From Centropus unirufus (lineage: Eukaryota > Chordata > Aves > Cuculiformes > Centropidae), in NCBI GenBank assembly GCA_013397695.1, contig VYZI01000083.1, positions 992,001 to 1,056,000 of the forward strand: a DNA stretch of 64,000 nt, given 5' to 3'. The translations under genes and the position numbers were made by a program. The stretch's first letter is position 1. Each line of letters begins with the position of its first letter. The notes below the pieces were generated by a model that had not been told where the DNA came from, did no database searches, and saw only the letters and a program-made list of their open reading frames with translations. Below are positions 11,342-22,700 of the stretch, piece by piece.

Positions 11342-14300
11342 CTAAATAAAAATAAAAGCCCCATTTTGTCTTGTAAGAACTGGACAATAATAAGAATGCT
11401 ACATTTTCTTCTTCAGCCTTGGAAGAAAGTGACCTGATCACTTCTGTCAACACTAGACAGAATATTAATTCCTGCAGATATATCCAATTCAAGCAAGTTC
11501 ACATCTGAAGATTTTTATGACTGCAAGACGAATGACAAAATAAGATCTGCTTCTTTTAAAATGCATTTGATACTGAGCTTAATCTTCCTGTGCTGTCTTT
11601 TTCTTTTCCAATTTAATTTCCACATTGAGACATACAATGATTCAGTAACAAACATGACTGGTTGCCTTTATGATATTATATGAATTGTCATAAAGAATGC
11701 TTTCTAGTTGAATTAACATGACAGGTATGTAAAAGATTCTGTAAAAATAAAGTCACAATATGCCATAATATTTCACAATGCTCTAAAACTGACAAGCAGT
11801 ACTCTAATTACTGCTTACACTGAAATCCTAAACACCATTTTCATATATTTACTTTGCTAAGCAATCTATTATTCCAGCGCATTCCTATGCTGAAAATGCA
11901 ACTGCAGTTACAGAACAAAAAATGTGATAGATTTATTTATCTTTCATACTTATCAGAAAAATGTCAGAATCTAATGTGATAAATTAAACAGCTGACAGCT
12001 TGTGGAGTAACTCCAAATTTACAAACAGGACCAAGCATACAAAGTAGATTTGGGAGTTATTTCTGTATTTTATTCTTATTGGCTAAAAATATTTACCTGC
12101 TGAACTCCTTCAGTTCATAGAACTTCTTACTCTTATTGCTTATGCAACTGAAGTCTCACCTCCCTGTGAAGTGCAGGGAGTCCTTGGTAGGAAGCCCTTT
12201 CTGAGGACCAAGCACCCTCTGAAATCCTCCCAGGAGCTGTTTCATAAGAAGGGGAAAGAGTTCCCACTTCAAGGAAATCACTGAGGAGATGCAAGTGGCA
12301 CAGAGCCATGGTCTATGCGTGTGCTTAGGGTATCAGCAGAATTTTGGCAACAGAACTACTCTTCAGAACTGCTAATTTTTCATAAATTGGAACTGTTATC
12401 ATTATTTATTTGTATTGCTAAAATATCTCCTATTGAGTGTGAAATTTCTGATGAAAGCCAGACTGTAAGGAAAACTACAGAACCACCCACAGGTCAAGGG
12501 CTTAGCACTGGCAGAGGGTGAAGGGAGCAGGGATTGCAATTTCCTGTATTTTGAGAAATTAAAGTCAGTAGCGCCCTTTTCCAAGGCCATCCTGGCTCCT
12601 CTGTGGGCCACCAGTCTGTACTGCTTTACTTCCAGGAACTCTGAGTCATGGCAGGGACATCCAAGAACATGATGGAAAACCCTCCTCTTGCAGGAAGGCG
12701 ATGTATTTCTCTATTCTTGGCCCCTCTGGCTGATCATGGTCTATCGTGTGTTTTTGAGCTAAACAAGCACAGACACAGGTAGCAGCAGCAGCCCAGGGTC
12801 AGCTTGTGACACACATAATCTTCAAGTGCTGTCCAAGAAGACATAAACATCCCCGATCTGCATCTCCTGCTCTCTCCAAGTGGCTAGCACAGACCTCATC
12901 AGTCTTTGATGCATTAGAGACATCTTGCTCTGTGTTTGCTGCCAAACATTTTGTCAACCAGTTTATTCGGGCCCCTTCATTGCTTTATCATCATTACCAT
13001 ATCTCCTTCAGGTTTTCACAGCTGTGCTTTGGGCTGCAGTTCCAGTTAAGAGCTGTGTTCAACATAAACTCCAATCCCTGTTCCCCGCACAAAACACGAA
13101 ATCTTATCCCTCAAAAATTAACAGAAATGCAAGAAATAGAAAAATTCCACACTAGTGTTGTACAAATAACATCTTTCCGTGATGATCTAGGGTTGTTACT
13201 TCACAAATAAACAGCTATTTTTCAGTACCTTCCTTCCACGTTTCTTATCCCTTAAACCAAATGATCACTAGTGTGTTTTTCTCCTCTTTAAGAATAGGGA
13301 TTTCTTTGTTGTTTTCATAAAAAGCCATTATTCCAACCGCAAGCTGTTCACAGCACAGACTATCATCTAGCATGCATACAGCTGAGCCTCCAGGCATATC
13401 TGTGAAATGTCTCAAATAATCAGTTTGTAAGAGTTTTAAGAGAAGGGGTTTTGAAATGCTTCTTCAGAAAAATCTAGATACTGATGTATGAGCAGAGTGT
13501 GTTGGTGTAGTAAAAACTTCTTTTGCTGAAATAAAAACTCCAAGTGGTGGGAAAAGAAAAAAAAAAAGAGAGAAAAAACACATGCAAGAAAAAGATGAGG
13601 TCCACTTTCTTTGAAATAAAGAAAATCAATTAAAAAAACCCAGAAAATTTACTTGACTTCTACATTGTGTAAAAATATAGCAACATTTACCCTAAAAATT
13701 AAGAATGCCCACTGAAAAGTTCTCCTTTAGAAAACTTTACAGTTTAGAGCTAAGTAGTTAAACCTCTCTATTTAAAGCAATAGTTCCTGGTGAAGCTGGT
13801 AATGATGGTAGCACTTCAAAACACAGACCTGACTTCATTTTTCATTTTTTTGTTTAATTAAAGCAGTTACTTTTTAGTACCCTCAAGAGCAGACACCAAA
13901 CTCTCAAATGTTTTATTCTATGAAGCGAATAATAGCTAAATACGCCTAACCACAGATTTAATTAAGATGGTGAAGTGGCTCCAAAGGAAGCTCTGTGGTC
14001 TACTGTGACAAACCACAGCCCTAGAAAATCCACAGGAGAGTTTAACCCAGAGCACGTTAACCATCTAAAAGGAGTTAACCTAAGGATAATGTTAGGGAAT
14101 GCACAGCTAACAGCAAAGCAGAGCTTTTTTCCCCTTTTAAATCTTCAAGTGAATATGAGTATGTTCAGTTGCTGCATAAAAAAATGAAATCCATCTGTAA
14201 TTTCATGTCTCCTCTCCTAAGAAGGATGTTACAGATATAAAATCCTATGAAATTTTGCCTCATGCTGACAGAAAGAGCTTCTGCTGTTTTGATTCTCTGG

Positions 14301-17300
14301 TATTTGGTGGTTGTTTGGTGGGTTGGTTTTTTTCTTTTTTCTTACCATCTACCTCCCATTTTTTGAAGAGGGAGAGATCAAATTTAACTAGATGTTTTAT
14401 TGAGTATAAACTCTCAGGGCTTGGCTTGAGCATGAACCATTCATTTGTTACTTAAATGCCTCATTATTCACTCAGTCTGATTCTATCCAAATCCCTGGAA
14501 GTTAATATTCTGCTTTGCAGTTTATCCCCTGTCACCAGAGCTCCAATACCTCATTATGGCTTCCAGTGTATCTTTATACATCAGCCCCAGTGTACGATGC
14601 AGCATCCCCTCTCCAAGTCCCTCTATACTGCCTTTAATTCTCCATACATAACAACCACAGCCCACTGTTCTAATCACTGAAAACATTTTTCAACATAGAA
14701 TTCTTTTTCTTTTCCCTCCACATGTTTTAGAACACATTTGTCACTTGCATGTGGTATCTCTTATCTTTGGGATGGGTGGGGATTTCCACACTTTCCTTAA
14801 GGCATATATACTCTTCAGTAAAAATTCATGCTCATTAGCAATCCTGATCATCCTTACACTGAAAATAAAACAGTATGTGGTAAAGACAGTGAATATAGTC
14901 AAGCTGCAACATAGCTATTCTTAACTTTCAATTCTTGGACCCATCAATTTACTTCATAGGACATTAACAGGTATTATTTATCTCATAGGCATCCTCCCTG
15001 GTGATGGTCCAGGTGCTGATAGGAGGTTGGGGTGACTTTACGGGTTGTTTATGGTACAGGAACCTATTCTCATTTGCTATGGGTGGAGATAGATGCTTCA
15101 GATAATCATAATTAATTCCCCTAACCAAACAAAAATGATGCCTATTATCAGTGCTGTGTTGCAGCTTCTCCAGTAGGAGAAAAGAAAAAAAACTAAAACA
15201 TGGCAGGAGCTTTATTACTGGTGAGGTTGTTCAGTACAACTCTCCCGCATGGGAACGTCAAACTGTTGTCATTCGAAAGGTTCAATGGCCAACACACAAG
15301 ATATGATACTTATCACGTGGCATCCTAGAAGGTCACAGATTCCTGCCTGTCCTGAAATTTTCCTCAAGCATTCAGCAGACTTCTTCCTAACATGCTGGGA
15401 ACTAGAAACAGGAGGCACTTAAATACTTGAACTGTGAGGCATCTTCCTCACCGCTTGAGAGAGACAGGGAGCACAAAAAGTAAGATGCAACTGTGGTTTG
15501 GTTTTTAAATCGAGGAAAGCAAAACCTTAGCATGCTGTGAATCCTTCTGCTCCTCCTTTGACACAGGGCTAAGGTGTGCACACCAAATCTCCTATTACAT
15601 AGACCACGGTTTGTATTCATTTTCAGTCACCATTAGCAGCAAAATCTGAGAAAAAAAGCCAAGAGCCCAGATAACATCAATCATAATCACTTCTTGAGCT
15701 TTATCCATAAACTCTCCAGAGTTTTGTCTGGGTATGTCTAAGCAAACCAGGGCATGCACGAGACAAGAAATAAAAAAAATAACAAGGATCATCTGACTGA
15801 TATTCCATCATCAGCAAATTTTTCTTCCACAAAGGAACGATAAAGTGAGGCTGTGCCCTGCAACATTGGTATTCACCAACAGCTTAACTTTCTTCTCTCT
15901 CTTCTTATACCATACAGACATTAAATGTGCTTAGCTTTTCAAATGACTATCAACTCTGAAATCGTGTCCTTTACATTTTCCCATAATAAACTATTTACAT
16001 TAATAAATCTGAGGCGTTGTGCAGTGTAATAAAAAATTGCCAATCACATAAATTTTTGTCTCTGCTTTTGAAATTAAGAAATAATAGCATGTGATCTATA
16101 ATTTAGTCTCAAGTTGTAGCAAATCAATTGTCAAGTTCTCTCTGTTACAATGGCTTAAAATAAAAATTCAAAGCTTTGTATGCTTGGAATCAGATAAAAA
16201 TAGCTACCAGAAAATCACGAATAACTTGATGGAGTGCAAGTCAATAAATACTAAACTTGTCAAAATTTTCAATGGACGCTTTAATATGAAGCTTCAGTTA
16301 TACAGGACAATATACAAAGCACCCTGCAAAGTTAATTCATCTTGGCACAAGAAAACACTGTAACATAAAGTATTTTTAGTGTTTGGGAACTGTGCATAGA
16401 CATCCGATTTCCACAACTGCCCTATTTGTAAATAGGTAAATCCCATTAAGCAATTCTGTTCCATAGTCATTCTGGTTTCCTAACCTCTGTCCTTAGGAGA
16501 ACTTGGTAAAACCAATCCACTTCCTAGGCATCTTCCTAAATAAACACACTGCAAAAAGGAAAGAAAAATGTCTAGATGTGCTCTTAAAGTTAAAAATTCT
16601 TCTAAAAGATCACGGTACACAACACATTTCTTCCATTAATCAGGAGAGATCCGGAGCTCTGAGCAAGCTTGATGCAGCTCTTAGCAAAAGCTTGTAAGAA
16701 TTAAGGAGGTGTCAGAAGGTATCATTAGAGGTTTAGAGCTTATTTTCCTTCCATATGTCTTTCCAAATTAGAATCTAATGCTTGCTTTCTTTGATGGTTT
16801 GTAGTTATCTACGGGTGAAAGAATGCAACCCACTAAAGAAATCTGACTCTGTCATTAATTTTTTATTTGTTTTGAAACAATTTTCAAGTATCTTCATAGA
16901 ATTCATGATTAGAGACTGTACAGCGCACATCTGTTAGCAGCAAGTGATGGAAAAGTTATTCTAAATGTCAGATCCTAAGAGTCAGCTTGTAGAGGTAGCT
17001 TTGCTTTCAGTAAAGAGGCAATGAAGGACATTTCCAAAGTCCAGTAGGAAAAACACCTCTGGCCCTTCAGGAATAACACATAAAAGAAATATTTTATTTC
17101 TAAACATAGTTTAAGATTTAATGTTCTATTTGTAAACCATCCCACCCCCCCAATAAAAGCCTAGGTTGCCACCAGTTTGGCATTACTTATTTATTAGAAT
17201 TAGGAGTTAAAATATCACATACCAGTGTCTAAGCACAAACATACTACCATGATTCCCATGTAGCAAACAGTATATTGAAAAACTGCTACGTTTTATTACA

Positions 17301-18900
17301 ATTAACACTTCTTCAACACCTGCCTCCACTGAGAGCACACTTATCCTTCTCCCAGGAGGACCTGGTGCTCACAAAACATCCCAGAATGTAAACAACCTGA
17401 CATGACAAGAAGCTAGGAGAGTTACTATTTCACTCTTTTATTGTGACTTCTGTATCAAGAAACCAAATTGTCATACTTGCCTCAGGTTTCGGCTTGGCTG
17501 AATTCAGGAGAAGATGGAGGGAAATTCCCCTTTACAGCTTCACGTGCCAGCGTCTGCACACCTCGCTTCAAATGGGTGAAGCCCATGACTACAGGTGGGT
17601 GAGGAAACAAAGGGCACGTTCCTCGGTTCATCTAAACCTGGAGATACAACTGGTTCCTCATTGCATCTCTCTCCCCAGGCACCTCTGATATTGCTGAGAG
17701 GCAGAAATGGTGCCATGCAATATTTTACCATGCATTTAGCATTTCTTTTTTGCCACCTTGTAATTTCCTACCGCCCCAAACAAATACAGAACAAAATGGG
17801 AAGTTTTGAGGATTGTACAACTACTCTCACAGACAGGATCCTGTCTTCCTGGTTTTTTGGGTGTGTTAGGATTATTTTCACATACTGAGTTCTCGGGGGA
17901 TGCTGATCACAACAGATTGGAGACTCTCTATTTCCAGAAAGCATTCTGCAAAGTACGTAAGGATGACAAGCTCTTGGTTTCCCTGGTTACCTGCAATTTA
18001 CATGTCACCGAATTAAGAACAAAAAAGAACTGATTTTGAGTCAGAACCCTTATTAGTTCTATCTAGAAAGATTTTATTTTTTTTTGCCAACATTAACCTC
18101 TATTTGTAAGGCTCAGTAAAATAAACAGAGAAGAAATGAATTGTCAATATGATATACAGAAAAAGTGATAAGAAAACAAGATTCTCTATGCTCAAGAAAG
18201 CTCTGAAGCTGATCTTAGTGTCCCATTTCCAAGGTAGGAATGCATGTATTACATGCATGGCATTAGACTAACCTGATGATCCTCACTCCTGTGTGCTTGA
18301 GAGGCAAAATCCCTAGAAGACTGCCAAATCCCTTACCGAGTTGGCTAATATTCCTACAAAATCACAGCAGAACTAATTGAAAAGTACGCTGCTTCTACAG
18401 GTGGACAAAAGCTCCCCGTTTCTGGAATGCAAGATCAGTTTATGGCCTCATGCATAAATCTTGACAAATATCTATATAAAGGTGTTCTCTGATTCTTACC
18501 ACACACAACATTGAGTTTTCGTCTATTATTTCCAAGTACCACCTCCTTCTGCTCTAAAGATTTCTGAAGAGCCGCTTACAACATGACCTACTGGAGCCAG
18601 GAGAAGCCAGGAAAGGCAGCACAACGTAGTCATAACCACGATACAATTAGTTCCAAGACTTCTTTGATTGAAAGTGAGCCTTGACACCACTGCTTATTTT
18701 AGCATCAACGGGAACATCACACAAATGCACAGGAGAATTCTTCTTTGTTTGTGAATTTTTGCAGCTTTCCTTGTTCCAATTTCATCAACACTAATCCGTG
18801 AAACATTAAATATTATTGTATGGCTTTTATTCCATCATACCCTCATATTGCTTCACACCACTGTGTAACGGGATATTTAGGCATCAGCACAGTGTAAGGA
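11342..18900. other. Unique AT-rich non-coding sequence
   Basis: No gene is recognised. The longest open frame (12806-13210, 134 codons, plus) has unremarkable codon use, no recognised domain and no useful splice context. A CpG-richer patch at about 17530-17640 lies between an acceptor-like CTTTACAG (ends 17541) and a donor-like ACAG/GTGGGT; two plus frames and one minus frame are open there and none stands out. A small palindrome is at 18240-18258. I see no tRNA, snRNA, miRNA or transposon. Confidence 0.5.
18240..18258. repeat. 9-bp inverted repeat around a single base
   Basis: Nine-base arms (18240-18248 and 18250-18258) are exact reverse complements around one T. Each arm contains ATGCAT, which resembles half of an octamer or homeodomain site. 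Function is unknown and it may be chance. Confidence 0.75.
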
Positions 18901-19060
18901 TACAGAAGCAATTTGGGAGGCAAGGAGCAGAAGGGTGGAAAGCTAGGCTGAAAAGAGGGCAGAAGGAAACTCAGAAAGACACAGCATAAGAAACAGAAGG
19001 AAGAACAATAAAGAAAAGGCAGCCCTTGAGAAAGGAAGAAAAGGTGAGGTAAAAAGGGTG
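18901..19060 (+). repeat. Purine-rich tract
   Basis: About 79% of the 160 bases are A or G by my count, with runs such as AAAGGAAGAAAAGG. Long purine strands can form triplex DNA. On the minus strand this gives a Ser/Pro/Phe/Leu-rich chance frame (18843-19064). No repeat unit is clear. Confidence 0.6.
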
Positions 19061-19677
19061 GCACAGAAAATCTGTATTCTCAGTGCTTTAAAATATGTAT
19101 GGATGAGAACATAAATTAGCTCTACTGAAGTCTATAGAACACAGGAGTGATTTTAGCTGCTGAATTTTGTTTCTATGTAAAAATCCTCAGTGTACTCCTG
19201 ACAGAAAAAAAACTCCCTCTTTCCTTGCACTCTAAGTAGCTGAGCATAACTTCTAGAGACGACTGTATTTTTTTTCTTTTCTGCTACTACTGCATCTAAT
19301 AACTGCAAAAATACAACAGCAATGGAAGGGAGAAAAAAAAAATACTACAATGGTGTTATTTTCAGAACAATTGCCAAAGAATTTCAATGATGCTTTTGAG
19401 TCATTCTTTTTTTTTGAAAAAAATAAAATAAAAATGAAGCATAGATGCTATTGTATTAGCAAAGACATCCTTTAATGATTTGTCAGAAGTTTCTTTTCTG
19501 CCCTGTCAGCCCTTTTTTCAGTTGAGGAAATATAAAGGGGGAAGAGAAAAAAAAAAATCAATACCAAGAAAACAACTGAAAATTAAACTATTTCAGATTA
19601 TATGATCTAATTTCTATAACCTCAAAGGCATTGTCCTTGTATAGTGAGTGCACAGTACTGCCATTTTAAAACACACT

Positions 19678-19702
19678 CCCTTCCCCTTCCCCCCACCCCC
19701 CC
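19678..19702 (-). repeat. G-quadruplex motif on the minus strand (C-rich on plus)
   Basis: The plus strand carries four C tracts of 3, 4, 6 and 7 bases separated by TT, TT and A. On the minus strand this gives four G tracts with loops of one to two bases, meeting the usual G3+N1-7 pattern with very short loops. Such loops favour stable parallel quadruplexes, and the C strand could form an i-motif. An A7 run follows directly. The surroundings are AT-rich, so the tract stands out. No promoter or gene is evident beside it. Confidence 0.8.
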
Positions 19703-22700
19703 AAAAAAATGAGAGCAGTAATTCTGCAACAACCCAGGATTATGCAAATAAGGACATGAAACACTGACATTTAATTATAAAACAATCTCTGTCTTTTCAT
19801 TAGAGTTAAGCAGACTTTCATTTTCAGAATGTATTTCTCCAATACAAAGAAAACTAAAGTTATTGTACACACACTAAAAAGCTCTTATTAATAAGCTATC
19901 AATGCACGGATTTCTTCCATCACCAGATAAAATTACACATGGTGCAACAAGCCACTGGCACCACACAACTGCCTGTGTGCTTCTTGCTGTGACACAATGG
20001 ATCTTGAGGACCAGGAGGAGTCCACTCACCAGGCACAGCCAAGGATAAACCAACAAGCTTAACTACAGGATAAAGAAACAACACAGAGAAGCAATAAGCA
20101 ATGCTACAGTTCAAGCGTGTTCTGAAGAGGGGCCCAGCACATGACTCTGCAATCAGCAATTCCTAGAAATACCAGTAAAAGGAAAGGAAATGGTCCAGTT
20201 TGACAACTCCTTCCCTCTTCTCACTATTAACAGAGCGTTTCCAGTAGGTGACATGCAGAGCATCAGAAGGGTAAGCATGTAACTGCAATTCTATGTAATG
20301 CCTGAGGCAGTAAATAAAAATACCACCGATAAAGGCGTTTCACACCCCAACACCTTTATCTATTCAAAAAAGCTTCTTCTCAAATTTTGGGGGTGCTTCA
20401 TTACCAGTATCACATAAAAAAAATAATCTGGAAGAGCCAAAGCCAAGCCAAAAATCTGCCCCACATGCTAGAAAAACAAGGAATTTCTCGTGGTGTTATG
20501 CTTTGAATCTCTACTAACACTGATAATGTCCAGGCCCTAAGAGAAAAAAAAGAGTTGTGGAACAGCATCCTGCTCTGTAAGATGGTGATGGAGTTCTCCT
20601 GGGCAGGATCTCTAGTGTCTTGTAGAACAAGTGTCAAAAAAAACCTGGGAGCAATAACTCTAATATAGGAGTAATGACAAATACTTTACATCTGCACACT
20701 GTTGTTCTGGTGGTTGTTTTATGCAATTACCTAATTAAAAATTCATTTTGCCTCAGTTAAAATAAGTTTACTGGTTCATTTTGAATCTGTCTAGCATTGA
20801 CTCAAGTGTCTGACAGTAAGCTAACAACCTTCACAGGGACAACTCACACTGGAATCATGTGCTCCAGTCTTGAGATAACTGCAAATGAATCAATTTGTAG
20901 AACTCAAGACTAGGAATTTATTAACCCTGAAGCTGCAGAGGTGTGTAAGGAAGATGCCATTGCCAAATATCAAGTGAAAAAAGAGGGGGAAAGGAAAGGC
21001 AAAGAGGGAAAACAATCCAATGCTTCAAAAAATCTTTATTACCAAAAGAATCTGGCCTTTAAACTCATCACGTGCACTCTGCCGGATCTTCATCTATTCT
21101 TAAGTTCCCTTTTCAAAATGCTTTCTTTGTAGCTCTAATGAACTTTATAGTTCTGATACTATCACAGAATGGTGAACCAGAGATGTTTCAATTAGCTGAA
21201 CAGTTGAACTTCTGCAGAATTCAACATAGGATCTATAAATTTAATATCTTGCTGGGTAGGATATAATGAATCTTGTGAGATATAATGCTTGCACCAAATT
21301 ATGAGGAAGGCTGAGTGGGTTTAGTTAAGCTTTGAACTAAAGCATTTCAAGTTTAAGCCTTCTCTCTACCTAATCTAGAATCAAGTCTTCACCTTAGGTT
21401 CACAAGTCCTAGGCGAGCATACCAGTTAGGCTGTATCACATTCTGGCAAGTACCAACCTTTTTTTTCCCAAGCAATTTCCCTTTGAATAAAACTGATGGA
21501 ATACTGATGCAAACAAAGTCTGAGATCTATTCACATCACTTTCGAGGTGAACATAAAGCATGCTGATTAGACACGCGAAAGCTTTCTTTCATCCTCCCCT
21601 AGAGGACCAACAATGAATAGAACATGTAGCTCCAGCCTCTGAATGACAAGGTTATTTAATCAAACTCACCAAGCTGGAGCAGTCATTTTTTCCTGACAAA
21701 ACTCTCTGGTGAAGTACAAAGCATTTCAGGCTGTTGGAAATAAACTTTTTCCAAGGGACAGGGCACACAGCTAATCTGCTTCTGATAGAAATAATCGAAT
21801 CTTAGTTTTTGATCTGAAAATATTTGTGAACAACTTGCCTTAAGTCTTTCCCAGGCACAATAAATTAGTTTGGCAATGAACCCTTTCTCTTTTATTCTAA
21901 TAGGAATGCTTCAGCCTTCTCTTCCCCCTTCCTTTAGCCCACATCAGTTTTGCATTATAAAATTCTGGAATTATCTAACTATGTTCAAACTTTCTTGATT
22001 AACTCCCCACTTCAGTAGAGAAACAGATTTGTTTTGAGAGATGGTAAACTGGCATCCTCAGAGGTTTCCTGCAGTCAGCAATGATCACGGCACAATGGGC
22101 ACAATCAACCGATGCATTACGCCAAACCCAGACTCTCCAGCATAGAAGCACCTTCACATTTGGAACACTCTATTCTTACAGATCCAGGTCTAGAACAGTG
22201 GCAAAAGTGGTCTTGGCTAGCTTTGGATGCATGACGTTCATGTAAGTCTCCTTCAAGAGATGAAAAAGAAATCCCATGTTTCTTTCCCATGCTTTGAAGA
22301 GCAGGCTTTAACTGCCAAGATAGAGGTTACGCCAGACTACGAGAAGTACACCACCTCTTACTATACAGACTTTTTCTTTTTTTTTTAATGGATCATTTAA
22401 AAATCTATTCGTTCAAAGAAAAGGGTAGGAGGCGGCCAGTTAGGCTGCTTCAAGGTTTGTTACACATTAAATCCACAACCCGTGGGAGAACTGAAAGGGA
22501 CCTCACACCTCCAGCATACGAAGCAGTTCAATAGACCCATAGGGACATGCCACAATTACTTTCATGATTACACAGACAAGAATAATGTACCAACAGATAT
22601 AGAGCAAAATAAAATATGAACCTGAGTCATGGTCCCATATGAAACATGAAGAACTGTGGTTCCATTCCCAAAGCTGTAGTGTATTTAATACCAGTTGGTA

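Noticed and set aside
11010..11492. 160-codon minus-strand frame
   Set aside because: Most of it is the antisense of a CR1 3' fragment, which is non-coding there.
12806..13210. 134-codon plus-strand frame considered as a gene
   Set aside because: Ordinary codon use for AT-rich DNA, no recognisable motif and no exon borders. Runs of this length are expected about once by chance, and composition varies locally.
17540..17731. CpG-richer patch with open frames and splice-like borders
   Set aside because: Frames on both strands compete, none has a recognisable peptide, and the implied intron after it would be only about 80 bp.
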